From contig CAKPLQ010000001.1 of the NCBI GenBank assembly GCA_934167685.1, positions 30,067 through 94,066 on the forward strand: a stretch of 64,000 bases of DNA, written 5' to 3'. This DNA comes from an uncultured Clostridia bacterium (GTDB lineage Bacteria; Bacillota; Clostridia; TANB77; CAG-508). Shown one piece after another: positions 52,687 through 61,664 of this stretch. The notes under the pieces were generated by a model. It did no database searches. It was not told the origin of the DNA and saw nothing but the letters and a program-made list of their open reading frames with translations. Position numbers and translations under genes: made by a program. Position 1 is the stretch's first letter. The number at the start of each line of letters is the position of its first letter.

Positions 52687-53949
52687 ATGAAAAGAACATT
52701 AGCTAAAATGGTAGGAATTACAATATCGATAATCTTAATTTTACAAAGTTCACAAGTATTTGCAGTAACTCAAAAAGAGTTGCAACAAAAACAACAGAAA
52801 GCTGAACAACAAACTGCAGAAAATGAAAATAAAATAGATGAAGCCAGAGAAAAAAAAGAGGAGATTGCAAACGAAAAATCAGAAACAATGAAAACTGTTG
52901 AGGGATTAATATCTAAAATATCAGATGCAGAAACAGAGGTAGATGATTTACAAGATAAAGTTCAAAGTTTACAAACACAAATATCAAGTAAAGAAAAAGA
53001 CATACAACAAATGGAAGAAGAATATACTAAACAAGAAGAACTACTTGATGCAAGAATTGTGGCAATGTACGAAAGAAGCCAAACATCATTTTTGGAGGTT
53101 ATGTTAAATGCTTCTAGCATGACAGATGCGTTAGCTAAATACTATGCGGCATCAGAATTGCTAGAATCTGATAAAGAGCTAATCCAACAAACAAAAGACC
53201 AAAAAGCCAAAATTGAAGCTGAAAAAATAGAGTTAGAATCTAATAAAAAAGATTTAGATTCTTCATTAGCTGAGCAAAAGGCTAAGGTTAATGAATTGCA
53301 ATCATTAAAGAGCGAGAAACAAAGCTATGCAAACAAATTAACTGAAGATGAAAAAGCTGTGCAAAAAGAAATTGAAGAATTAGAAGCTGACAATAAAAAA
53401 ATAGAAAAAGAAGTAAAAGCCGCAGAAATAAAATATCAAAAGCAATTGGAAGAACTTGCAAGACAACAAAATCAGAAAAATAATAATTCAAATTCTGGTT
53501 CAAATTCTAACTCAAATAACTCATCATCTGGCTCTGGATATTTTATAAGACCTATATCAGGTGGTTCAATATCTGCAAATGGATATTATTCAAGTGGAAA
53601 ATTCCATGGAGCTATAGATTATGCTGTATCAATAGGTACACCAGTTATGGCAGCGGCTGATGGTGTTGTAATGTCAACAGCTGATTTAACTTCAAGTTAT
53701 GGAACTCATGTTGTAATAAGACATGCAAATGGAACGCAAACATATTATGGACATGGAACAAGAGGCTCTATATGTGTAAAGCCTGGGCAAACTGTAAAAA
53801 AGGGTGAAAAGATTATGCTTAGTGGAAGTACAGGAAATTCATCTGGTCCACATTTACATTTTGAAGTAAGAGTATCACCATATAGCTATAAGTATAGTGC
53901 GACAGCTTATGGTCAAGATTCAAGAGTAGACCCTAATAGATATATGTAA
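52687..53949 (+). CDS. Second coiled-coil M23 murein hydrolase
   Basis: A 420-residue paralogue of the preceding gene product. Signal peptide to about residue 27 (ending SSQVFA), coiled coil to about 255, a Ser/Asn/Gly linker (NSNSGSNSNSNNSSSGSG), then the M23 domain. Metal ligands are in FHGAID (His307, Asp311) and HLHFE (His389, His391). The coiled-coil segment EELLDARIVAMYERSQTSFLEVMLNASSMTDALAKYYA closely matches GLLDARIIKMYETPKFEFLQVILASKNVTEMLSTYYA in the first protein. They are duplicates that kept the probable FtsX-contact region and diverged in the linker. It lies 27 bases downstream in the same operon. Confidence 0.93.
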   Translation: MKRTLAKMVGITISIILILQSSQVFAVTQKELQQKQQKAEQQTAENENKIDEAREKKEEIANEKSETMKTVEGLISKISDAETEVDDLQDKVQSLQTQISSKEKDIQQMEEEYTKQEELLDARIVAMYERSQTSFLEVMLNASSMTDALAKYYAASELLESDKELIQQTKDQKAKIEAEKIELESNKKDLDSSLAEQKAKVNELQSLKSEKQSYANKLTEDEKAVQKEIEELEADNKKIEKEVKAAEIKYQKQLEELARQQNQKNNNSNSGSNSNSNNSSSGSGYFIRPISGGSISANGYYSSGKFHGAIDYAVSIGTPVMAAADGVVMSTADLTSSYGTHVVIRHANGTQTYYGHGTRGSICVKPGQTVKKGEKIMLSGSTGNSSGPHLHFEVRVSPYSYKYSATAYGQDSRVDPNRYM

Positions 53950-53975
53950 AATTAATTAGAAAGGCAATTTAGAAC

Positions 53976-55211
53976 ATGGAAGAGGAAAAATATTTAAAAA
54001 GACAAAGATTTTATAAAACAGTAATGTTAGTTATATTAACAGCTTTTTTAACATTTATATTTACAACAATATATATAACTAATAAGTACAATTTAGGTGA
54101 TGGAAACCAAACAATTTCTTCATTGTTTGGTGGTTCATCATCAAGTGATGACAAGCTAACAAAATCCTTAAAAAATATTAAAAGCTTGCTAAAAAAATAT
54201 TATTTAAATGATATTGATGAAGATAAAGCAATTGATGGTGCGATAGAAGGATATGTGGCAGCTTTAGGTGATAAGTATACTGAATATATTCCTAAGGATG
54301 AGATGCAAGAGTATACACAAAATTTGATGGGAAATTATGTGGGAATTGGAATATACATGGCTCAAAATACTGAGGATAATACAATAGTTGTTGTATCACC
54401 TATTAAATATAGTCCTGCTGAAGAGGCAGGAATACTTCCTGGAGATATAATAAAAAAAATAGATGGAGTTGAATACAACGGTGACAATATGGATGCGGCA
54501 GCAAACAGCATTAAAGGTGTAGAAGGCTCTACTGTAAAATTGGAAATTCAGAGAGGTCAAGAAATAAAAACATTTGAAATAACAAGAAGGAAAATAACAA
54601 CAAACCCAGTTCTTGCAGAAAAATTAGAAAATAACATAGGATATTTAGAGGTATCAAGCTTTGATGAAAATACGGCAGATAATTTTAAAACTAAATACGA
54701 AGAATTGAAATCACAAGGAATAACATCATTAATTATAGATTTAAGAAATAATGGTGGTGGATTAGTAGAAGAAGCTTTAAAAATTGCTGATTATATTGTT
54801 CCAAAAGACAAAGAATTGCTAGTAACAGTTGACAAAGATGGAAAAGAAAAAGTCGAAAAATCTAAAGAAGATGTTTTGATAGATATGCCAATTGTAGTTC
54901 TTGTAAATAAAAATTCTGCAAGTTCAACAGAAATTTTAGCAGGAGCATTAAAAGATTTGAAAGAAGCAACAATTGTTGGTACTACAACATATGGAAAAGG
55001 TGTAATTCAACAATTATTATCACTTAGAGATGGTTCTGGCTTAAAAGTTACTGTAGAAGAATATTATACACCAAATAGAACTAAAATTAATGGTGTTGGA
55101 ATAGAGCCTGACGAAAAAGTAGAATTGCCAGATAGTGTAGAAAATCCATTAGTAGTAGAAAGAAAAGATGATACACAATTGCAAAAGGCAATTGAATTAT
55201 TAAATAAATAA
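53976..55211 (+). CDS. C-terminal processing protease (S41, CtpA/CtpB-like)
   Basis: A 411-residue membrane-anchored serine protease. An N-terminal helix (about 14-36) leads into a PDZ domain (about 110-185, YSPAEEAGILPGDIIKKIDGV). The S41 domain has IDLRNNGGGLVEEALKIADYI and the catalytic serine in NKNSASSTEILAGAL (around 314-317). Lys341 lies in TYGKGVIQ, forming the Ser-Lys dyad. CtpB paralogues cut SpoIVFA in sporulation. Others trim cell-wall hydrolases. Being in an operon with ftsEX and two hydrolases, this one may process those hydrolases. AAAGGCA precedes ATG 53976. Confidence 0.94.
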   Translation: MEEEKYLKRQRFYKTVMLVILTAFLTFIFTTIYITNKYNLGDGNQTISSLFGGSSSSDDKLTKSLKNIKSLLKKYYLNDIDEDKAIDGAIEGYVAALGDKYTEYIPKDEMQEYTQNLMGNYVGIGIYMAQNTEDNTIVVVSPIKYSPAEEAGILPGDIIKKIDGVEYNGDNMDAAANSIKGVEGSTVKLEIQRGQEIKTFEITRRKITTNPVLAEKLENNIGYLEVSSFDENTADNFKTKYEELKSQGITSLIIDLRNNGGGLVEEALKIADYIVPKDKELLVTVDKDGKEKVEKSKEDVLIDMPIVVLVNKNSASSTEILAGALKDLKEATIVGTTTYGKGVIQQLLSLRDGSGLKVTVEEYYTPNRTKINGVGIEPDEKVELPDSVENPLVVERKDDTQLQKAIELLNK

Positions 55212-55243
55212 GAAAATGAACCTTGAGAAAGGAAAGAATAGAT

Positions 55244-55843
55244 ATGAAAATGAATTTGGCAAATAAATTAACAATATTTAGAATAATATTAGTACCAATT
55301 ATGGCAATAATACCATATCTAAATTTGCAGGGAGATTTTATGGGATTGCCTCTAACTTATTTTTGGATGTTGCTAATATTTATAGTTGCATCAATAACAG
55401 ATAAATTAGATGGATATATAGCTCGTTCAAGAAATCAAGTTACTACTTTTGGAAAATTTTTAGACCCATTAGCTGACAAGATATTAGTTTTAGCTGCAAT
55501 GGTATTATTAGTTGAATTAAGAAAAATTCCAGCGTGGATACCAATTATAGTATTAGCAAGAGAATTCTTAGTTTCTGGATATAGATTAATTGCAGTTGAA
55601 AAAGGAGGAAAGGTTATTGCTGCTTCAATTTGGGGCAAATTAAAAACTGTAACACAAATGTTAGCAATTATATTAATTATGTTTGATAAAAATAATTTTT
55701 GGGATTGTTTTAGAGGTGGACTAACAGGTATTGATTTTGCAATAAATCTTGTTGCTACAATATTATTGCTAGTTTCAGTATTTGCAACAATTTTTTCTGG
55801 TGCAGATTATATGAAAAATGGAAAAGATTTACTAAAAGATTAA
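55244..55843 (+). CDS. pgsA: CDP-diacylglycerol--glycerol-3-phosphate 3-phosphatidyltransferase
   Basis: Makes phosphatidylglycerophosphate, the committed step to phosphatidylglycerol. The 199-residue protein is polytopic. It starts MNLANKLTIFRIILVPIMAIIPYL and has the full CDP-alcohol phosphotransferase motif D-x2-DG-x2-AR-x8-G-x3-D-x3-D in SITDKLDGYIARSRNQV...GKFLDPLADKI. VLAREFLVSGYRLIAVEKGGKVIAAS is typical of PgsA. AAAGGAAAG puts the start at ATG 55244, with a second ATG six bases later also possible. It follows the ctp gene by 32 bases, probably as the end of the operon. Confidence 0.95.
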   Translation: MKMNLANKLTIFRIILVPIMAIIPYLNLQGDFMGLPLTYFWMLLIFIVASITDKLDGYIARSRNQVTTFGKFLDPLADKILVLAAMVLLVELRKIPAWIPIIVLAREFLVSGYRLIAVEKGGKVIAASIWGKLKTVTQMLAIILIMFDKNNFWDCFRGGLTGIDFAINLVATILLLVSVFATIFSGADYMKNGKDLLKD

Positions 55844-55863
55844 AACAAAATTTGGTAAAAAAC

Positions 55864-55892
55864 TTGACAAAAAATAAAAAATGCAGTATCAT
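55864..55892 (+). promoter_or_regulatory. Promoter of greA
   Basis: A perfect TTGACA (55864-55869), 17-base spacer, TATCAT (55887-55892). Transcription should start near 55899, giving a leader of about 100 bases. The leader contains the hairpin GCGACT-AACCA-AGTCGC (55913-55929) flanked by AAAG and CTTT, a possible attenuator or stability element. Confidence 0.7.
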
Positions 55893-55998
55893 ACTAACTG
55901 TTGAATATAAAGGCGACTAACCAAGTCGCTCTTTATCATATATACCACACAAAAACAATGGTTCAACCGGAGTTTGCTTAGAAAGGAATGTGATTAAC

Positions 55999-56475
55999 AT
56001 GGAAGAAAAAGAAGTTATATTAACACAAGAAGGATATGACAAACTTGAACAAGAATTAGAAAGATTAAGAACAGAAACAAGAACAGAAATAGCTGAGAGA
56101 ATAAAAGTAGCATTAGGATTTGGAGATTTATCAGAAAATTCAGAATATGATGAAGCAAAAAATGCTCAAGCAGAAAATGAAGCAAAAATAGCAGAATTAG
56201 AAAATAAAATAAGATATGCCAAAATTATAGATGAAAGTGAAATAGATACAAAAACAGTTCAAATAGGAAACACAGTTACATTATATGATGTTGAATTTGA
56301 TGAAGAAGTAGAGTATACAATAGTAGGTTCAACAGAAGTAAATTTGGCTGAAAACAAAATATCAAACGAATCTCCAATAGGAAAAGCACTTTTAGGAGCT
56401 AAAAAAGGAGCAACAGTAGAAGTTCAAGCACCTGCAGGTGTTATAAAATATGAAATTAGAAAAATAAAAAAATAA
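55999..56475 (+). CDS. greA: Transcription elongation factor GreA
   Basis: Reactivates arrested RNA polymerase by stimulating transcript cleavage through the secondary channel. The 158-residue protein begins [24 protein letters not shown] and has the coiled coil carrying the acidic tip in [30 protein letters not shown], where the D-x-x-E-N-x-E-Y motif lies. The C-terminal FKBP-like domain ends [38 protein letters not shown] gives ATG 55999 rather than the GTG at 55990. It is transcribed alone between a consensus promoter and a terminator. Confidence 0.97.
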   Translation: MEEKEVILTQEGYDKLEQELERLRTETRTEIAERIKVALGFGDLSENSEYDEAKNAQAENEAKIAELENKIRYAKIIDESEIDTKTVQIGNTVTLYDVEFDEEVEYTIVGSTEVNLAENKISNESPIGKALLGAKKGATVEVQAPAGVIKYEIRKIKK

Positions 56476-56481
56476 AATGAA

Positions 56482-56515
56482 AAATGTCAAAAATTTGTTT
56501 GACATTTCTTTTTTT
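56482..56515 (+). terminator. Rho-independent terminator of greA overlapping the lexA promoter
   Basis: AAATGTCAAA (56482-56491) pairs with TTTGACATTT (56498-56507) and leads into CTTTTTTT. The right arm contains the -35 box of the lexA promoter. Confidence 0.8.
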
Positions 56516-56527
56516 GTATGATATTAT
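56499..56527 (+). promoter_or_regulatory. Promoter of lexA
   Basis: TTGACA (56499-56504), 17-base spacer, TATTAT (56522-56527). The -35 lies in the greA terminator stem. No GAAC-N4-GTTC type LexA operator was found between here and the start codon. Confidence 0.65.
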
Positions 56528-56558
56528 TATGGCATAGAAAAAAGGAGAAGTGATGTAA

Positions 56559-57206
56559 ATGGGAACTAGAGCCGAAACTACAAGAAAGGAAAAAGCAATA
56601 TTAAAATTTATTGAAGAACAAGTTGTAGAAAATGGATATCCACCATCAGTAAGAGAAATAGGAAAAGCAATTGGACTGAGCTCAACTGCAACAGTACATG
56701 CATATCTATCAAAATTAGAAAAACAAGGTTTTATTAAAAAAGAAGACAAAAAAGGAAGAACATTAAAAGTAATAAAAGGAACTGATGGACAACCATTAAA
56801 AAGAGAAAATAAAAATTTCTATGCTCAAAGAGAGATGGTAGATGTACCAGTAATAGGAAAAATAACAGCAGGCCAACCAATATTAGCAGTAGAAAATGTA
56901 ACAGATACATTTCCTATACCAATAGACTTTGTTGGAAATAGTGAAAGTTTCATGCTAACTGTAAGAGGAGAAAGCATGATAGAAGCAGGAATTTTAGATG
57001 GAGATTACATATTAGTAAAAAAACAAAGTAATGCTAGTAATGGAGAGATAGTTGTAGCTTTAATAGAAGATGAAGCAACAGTAAAAACATTTTATAAAGA
57101 AAATGGACATATCCGTTTACAACCAGAAAATCATACAATGGACCCAATAATAGTGCCAGACTGCAAAATATTGGGAAAAGTTGCAGGAGTATTTAGAAAA
57201 ATGTAG
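56559..57206 (+). CDS. lexA: SOS repressor LexA
   Basis: Represses DNA-damage response genes until RecA filaments trigger its self-cleavage. The 215-residue protein has the winged-helix DNA-binding domain (about 1-70) with [33 protein letters not shown]. The cleavage site is Ala104-Gly105 in [10 protein letters not shown], and the Ser139 ([14 protein letters not shown]) and Lys176 (DEATVKTF) pair does the cutting. AAAGGAG precedes ATG 56559. No clear SOS box was seen upstream, so autoregulation is uncertain or uses a divergent operator. A strong hairpin follows. Confidence 0.96.
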   Translation: MGTRAETTRKEKAILKFIEEQVVENGYPPSVREIGKAIGLSSTATVHAYLSKLEKQGFIKKEDKKGRTLKVIKGTDGQPLKRENKNFYAQREMVDVPVIGKITAGQPILAVENVTDTFPIPIDFVGNSESFMLTVRGESMIEAGILDGDYILVKKQSNASNGEIVVALIEDEATVKTFYKENGHIRLQPENHTMDPIIVPDCKILGKVAGVFRKM

Positions 57207-57222
57207 CTCAATAATTTTTGAC

Positions 57223-57250
57223 AAAATAGCAAGAATAATCTTGCTATTTT
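57223..57250 (+). terminator. Hairpin after lexA
   Basis: AAAATAGCAAGA (57223-57234) pairs perfectly with TCTTGCTATTTT (57239-57250), a 12-bp stem with a 4-base loop and terminal Ts. Confidence 0.8.
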
Positions 57251-57295
57251 CTGTCTAATATAATATAATAAAACAAAAAATAAGGAGAGAAACAA

Positions 57296-58990
57296 ATGAA
57301 AGCACTAAATAATAAAAATGGAAAAATAGTAAAAAGAATGCTAATATTATTAGCGGTATTATTTGTAATCGTATTTATATTAATTAAGGCAGAAGACTTT
57401 ATAAAAGAGCAAGCAAATGATAAAATAAGTTTAGTAATAAACAATACAAATGTTACAGAAAGACTAAAAAATGAATTAAAGATAGATGATGGAATTATAT
57501 ATGTGTCAATGGATGACATAAAAAATTTCTTTGACAAATATATATACATAGAAGATGAAACAAATGAAGTAATAACAACCTATGATGACAAAATTGCAAG
57601 TATAGGGTTTGAATCAAACAAACTAACATTAAATGGGTCAACCAAGAAAACCAGTGCACATGCAATAAAAGATAATGAAACTACTTATTTACCAATTAGT
57701 GAAATGAAAGATGTTTATGATATAGAAATAGATAATATAGCAGAAACAAAAGTAATTACAATAGACTCAGTCGATAGAGAGCAAGTAAAAGCACAAACCA
57801 AAGCTAATATATCTGTAAAATCTAAAAAAGAAGGATTTTCTAGAACTGTAGACAAAGTAGAAAAAGGTGAAAGTGTAATAGTAGTAAAAAATAATAATGA
57901 AATATCTGAAAAAGGATGGACCAAAATAAGAACACAAAAAGGAAAAGTAGGATATGTAAAAACAAGTAAGCTAGAAGACATAGAAACAACAAGAGAAGCA
58001 AAAGAAAAAACAAAGCAAATTGATGGAAAAGTTGATATGTTTTGGGACTATTATTCACAATATGTAAAAGCTCCAGATAGAACAGGCCAAGTAATAGAAG
58101 GAGTAAATGTAGTATCACCATCATTCTTTTATTTAGAAAAAGAAACAGGAGCATTAAAAGACAATGTAGGAGATGCTGGAATTGCATATATAAATTGGGC
58201 ACATTCAAATGGATACAAAGTATGGGCAATGCTATCAAATGCAGAAGCAGGAATAAAAGTATCATCAACAATATTAAACAGTTATACAAAAAGACAACAA
58301 TTAATACAAAGTATTGTCGAAAAATGTGCACAATATGATATAGATGGAATAAATGTTGATTTTGAAAATATGTATGAAGCAGACAAAGATAAATATTCAA
58401 GATTTATTATTGAATTAACACCACGTATGGAAGAGATGGGAATAGTAACATCAGTAGATGTTACAGCACCAGATGGAGACCCAAATTGGTCATTATGTTT
58501 TAACAGGAATGTATTAGGAGATGTAGCTGATTATTTAATATTTATGGGCTATGACCAATATGGCGCATCAAGTAGCAAACCTGGTACAACAGCAGGTCTT
58601 AATTGGGTAGAAACAAGTTTAAAGAAAATTATTGATTATGACGAAGTAGATACAGATAAAATTATTTTAGGAATGCCATTATATACAAGGCAATGGACAA
58701 TTGCTCAAGATGGAACAATCAAAGATAGAAGTACGGTTTCAATGATGAATATAAAAATTCCAAATAATGTTGAAAAACAATGGGATGATACATTAAAACA
58801 ATATTATATAGAATATGCATCTGGCAAAAACACAATTAAGATGTGGATTGAAGATGGTACATCTATAAAAGAAAAAGTTTCTTTAGTTACTAAATACAAT
58901 TTAGGTGGAGCATCTTGTTGGAAAAAGGATATGGAAACTTCTAATATTTGGTCTATAATAAAAACAGAACTTGCTAATTCAGAAAAATAA
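57296..58990 (+). CDS. Membrane-anchored GH18 protein with SH3-like domain
   Basis: A 564-residue protein. The N-terminal helix (about 14-34) anchors it outside the cell. Residues 40-160 resemble a copper-amine-oxidase-N-type domain (ISLVINNTNVTERLKNELKIDDGIIYVSMDDI). Residues 165-235 look like an SH3 module (GWTKIRTQKGKVGYVKTSKLEDI). The catalytic GH18 barrel follows, with DGINVDFEN near 350-358 holding Asp355 and the proton donor Glu357, and FMGYDQYG later. Members of this spore/cell-wall group (YaaH/YdhD-like) hydrolyse peptidoglycan GlcNAc bonds or act in spore coat and germination. AAGGAG precedes ATG 57296. Confidence 0.87.
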   Translation: MKALNNKNGKIVKRMLILLAVLFVIVFILIKAEDFIKEQANDKISLVINNTNVTERLKNELKIDDGIIYVSMDDIKNFFDKYIYIEDETNEVITTYDDKIASIGFESNKLTLNGSTKKTSAHAIKDNETTYLPISEMKDVYDIEIDNIAETKVITIDSVDREQVKAQTKANISVKSKKEGFSRTVDKVEKGESVIVVKNNNEISEKGWTKIRTQKGKVGYVKTSKLEDIETTREAKEKTKQIDGKVDMFWDYYSQYVKAPDRTGQVIEGVNVVSPSFFYLEKETGALKDNVGDAGIAYINWAHSNGYKVWAMLSNAEAGIKVSSTILNSYTKRQQLIQSIVEKCAQYDIDGINVDFENMYEADKDKYSRFIIELTPRMEEMGIVTSVDVTAPDGDPNWSLCFNRNVLGDVADYLIFMGYDQYGASSSKPGTTAGLNWVETSLKKIIDYDEVDTDKIILGMPLYTRQWTIAQDGTIKDRSTVSMMNIKIPNNVEKQWDDTLKQYYIEYASGKNTIKMWIEDGTSIKEKVSLVTKYNLGGASCWKKDMETSNIWSIIKTELANSEK

Positions 58991-59021
58991 ACTAAAATCT
59001 GTTAATAGGAATGAGGAAGAG

Positions 59022-59861
59022 ATGATAAACTTATTATTATGTGGAAACGAGAAGGTATTTGACGGAGCTTTAACAGAGCTAATATCAATAACAAATCGAA
59101 CAAAAGAAGAAATAAGATGTTATATATTCACAGCAAAATTAACAAGAATAAAGCCAGAATATACAGCAATAAGTGAAGAACAAGTAGAATTTTTAGACAG
59201 AGTAGTTAAACAGAAAAATTCAAAAAACGAAGTAAAAAGAATAGATGTAACAGCAGTATATGAAGAGCAATTTAAAAATTGTGCGAATGAAGGTGCATAT
59301 TGCACACCATATACGTTGTTACGACTATTAGCAGATTTAATACCTGAAATGCCAGAAAAATTGCTATATTTAGATATAGATATGATGGCAGGAGGGGATA
59401 TTTCTGAATTATATAGCATAGATATTACAAACTATGAATATGCAGCAGTAAAAGAAAAATATGGATGCTGGCTAATAAGACCAGACTATATAAATGCAGG
59501 AATGTTATTATTAAATATGAAAAAAATAAAAGAAACAGGACTTTTAGAAAAAGCTAGAGAAAGAATAAAAAACAGAAAAATGTTATTTGCAGACCAAGAT
59601 GCAATATTTTGGTCAACAACTAAAAAGAAAATCATATCAAGAATATATAATGAACAATCAAAATTTAATAAAAAAGACACTATAATCTGTCATTTCTGTA
59701 AAAGATTAATGTTTTTGCCATATCCACATACAGAAAACTTTAAACAATGGAATATAGAGGAAGTGCATAAAGTTTTAAAGTGTTATTATTTTGACAAAGA
59801 TTTAGAAGAATATTTAAAATTAAAAGAAGAATACAATACAAGAATGAAAGAGGAAGTTTAA
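59022..59861 (+). CDS. Glycosyltransferase family 8 (LgtC-like)
   Basis: A 279-residue GT-A transferase of family GT8, which forms alpha-linked products from UDP-sugars. It starts INLLLCGNEKVFDGALTELISI; the metal-binding DxD is LLYLDIDMMAGGDISELY near residue 115-120. YINAGMLLLNMKKIKETG and FADQDAIFW follow, both family features. GAGGAAG lies before ATG 59022, while the frame is open from 58971 inside the GH18 gene. Its stop (TAA) abuts the ATG of the next gene. The next gene carries another GT8 domain, so two related transferases act in one pathway, perhaps making a glycolipid. Confidence 0.88.
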   Translation: MINLLLCGNEKVFDGALTELISITNRTKEEIRCYIFTAKLTRIKPEYTAISEEQVEFLDRVVKQKNSKNEVKRIDVTAVYEEQFKNCANEGAYCTPYTLLRLLADLIPEMPEKLLYLDIDMMAGGDISELYSIDITNYEYAAVKEKYGCWLIRPDYINAGMLLLNMKKIKETGLLEKARERIKNRKMLFADQDAIFWSTTKKKIISRIYNEQSKFNKKDTIICHFCKRLMFLPYPHTENFKQWNIEEVHKVLKCYYFDKDLEEYLKLKEEYNTRMKEEV

Positions 59862-61664
59862 ATGGAAAAGTATCAAGAAATAATACCAATATTCTTTGCA
59901 GTTGATGACAAATATGTACCATTTTTAGCAGTTACATTACAATCATTGGTAAACAATGCATCATCAGAATATTATTATGTAATAAAAATATTATACACTA
60001 ATATGAGCGAAGAAAGTAAAGAAAAAATCAATAAATATACAAGAGAAAATGTAAACATAGAATATGTAGATTTAAATTATTATATAGAAAAAATAAAAGG
60101 GAAATTATATACAAGAGATTATTTCTCAATGACAACATATTTTAGATTATTTATATCAAATCTATATCCACAGTATAATAAAGCAATATATTTAGATTGT
60201 GATATAGTTTTATTAAAAGATATAGCAGAATTATATAATATTGACATCGGAGATAATCTATTAGGAGCAGTGCCTGATGATATAATTCAAAAAAATGAAG
60301 TATTTCAAGAATATGTAGAAAAGGTAGTAGGGGTAGCAAGTTACAAAACATATTTCAATGCAGGAATGTTAGTTATGAACTTGGATGAACTTAGAAAATT
60401 TCAATTTCAAGAAAAATTCTTATATTTGTTAGAAAATATAAAATTTTCAGTAGTTCAAGACCAAGATTATCTAAATAGAATCTGTAAAGGTAGAGTTAAA
60501 CTTATAGAGACAGCATGGAACCTAATGCCTACAGCAAGTGATGATATGAAAGAAGAAGACATCAAATTGATACATTATAATTATCAATATAAACCATGGC
60601 ACTATGATGATATAAGATTTGGAAAATATTTTTGGGAACTAGCAAAACAAACAGAATATTATGAAGTAATTAATAAAATTAAAGAAGAATTTACAGATGA
60701 AATGAAGTATCAAGATAGAGAAGCAGATATTGCATTAAGAGAACTTGCACAAAAAGAATCAGATTGCGTTGGAGATGACAGAATGTATAGAAATGTGCAG
60801 GTGACAGAAAAATCACAAGAAAGAATAGAAATATTGGAAAAAATAAAACAACTTGAAAAAGAAGGTAAATTTGATGTTGATGCAGAAAATGATCCGCCAT
60901 CAATAGAACTAACACCAGAAAATGTAGACTATTTAAAAACTAAAAGAACAAATAAATGGAAAAATAAATTTGCTAACAAATTAGGTGAAAGATTTTTAGA
61001 TGCAATAATAAAAGATAACAAGCTAATAATCAAAGATGTAGAAGGTCTTGAATATTTAAGTGAAATGAAAAATGGAGCATTAATTACATGTAATCATTTT
61101 AATCCATTTGACTCATTTACAATTGAAGAAATATTTTCACTATCTGGCCAAAGAAAAAAGAAAAAATTATATAAAGTCATAAGAGAAGGAAATTATACAA
61201 ATTTTCCAGGATTTTATGGATTTTTATTCAGAAATGCAGATACATTACCATTAAGTTCAAATACAAGAACAATGATAAAATTTATGAAAGCAGCTGATAC
61301 AATCTTAAAAAGAGGAGATTTTATATTAATTTATCCAGAGCAAAGCTTGTGGTGGAATTACGAAAAACCAAAGCCACTAAAAAATGGTGCATATAAAATA
61401 GCTACAAGAAGCAACGTACCAGTAATACCAATATTTATAACAATGAAAGATAGCAATATTGTTGGAGAAGATGGATTCCCTATAAAAGAATATTATGTGC
61501 ATATAGAAAAGCCAATTTACCCAGATGTAACATTATCAGAAAAAGAAAATGTAGACGAAATGAAAAACAAAAATTTCGAAGTTTGGAAAAATATATATGA
61601 AGAATTTTATGGAATACCATTAGAATATACTACAATAAAAGAGGAAGTTAATGAAGAAATCTAA
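59862..61664 (+). CDS. Bifunctional GT8 glycosyltransferase - PlsC-like acyltransferase fusion
   Basis: A 600-residue protein with two enzyme halves. Residues 1-270 form a GT8 domain: IIPIFFAVDDKYVPFLAVTLQSL at the start, YLDCDIVLLKDIAELY holding the DxD, FNAGMLVMNLDELR, and DQDYLNRICKGRVKLI. A charged linker (about 275-385) follows. Residues 390-600 form a glycerolipid acyltransferase of the PlsC family with NHFNPFDSF (the H-x4-D motif), LPLSSNTRTM and LIYPEQSLWWNYEKPKPLKNGAYKIATRSNVPVIPIFI. No transmembrane helix is evident. The fusion suggests that glycosylation and acylation happen on the same intermediate, as in glycolipid or lipoteichoic-acid anchor synthesis. Confidence 0.85.
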   Translation: MEKYQEIIPIFFAVDDKYVPFLAVTLQSLVNNASSEYYYVIKILYTNMSEESKEKINKYTRENVNIEYVDLNYYIEKIKGKLYTRDYFSMTTYFRLFISNLYPQYNKAIYLDCDIVLLKDIAELYNIDIGDNLLGAVPDDIIQKNEVFQEYVEKVVGVASYKTYFNAGMLVMNLDELRKFQFQEKFLYLLENIKFSVVQDQDYLNRICKGRVKLIETAWNLMPTASDDMKEEDIKLIHYNYQYKPWHYDDIRFGKYFWELAKQTEYYEVINKIKEEFTDEMKYQDREADIALRELAQKESDCVGDDRMYRNVQVTEKSQERIEILEKIKQLEKEGKFDVDAENDPPSIELTPENVDYLKTKRTNKWKNKFANKLGERFLDAIIKDNKLIIKDVEGLEYLSEMKNGALITCNHFNPFDSFTIEEIFSLSGQRKKKKLYKVIREGNYTNFPGFYGFLFRNADTLPLSSNTRTMIKFMKAADTILKRGDFILIYPEQSLWWNYEKPKPLKNGAYKIATRSNVPVIPIFITMKDSNIVGEDGFPIKEYYVHIEKPIYPDVTLSEKENVDEMKNKNFEVWKNIYEEFYGIPLEYTTIKEEVNEEI

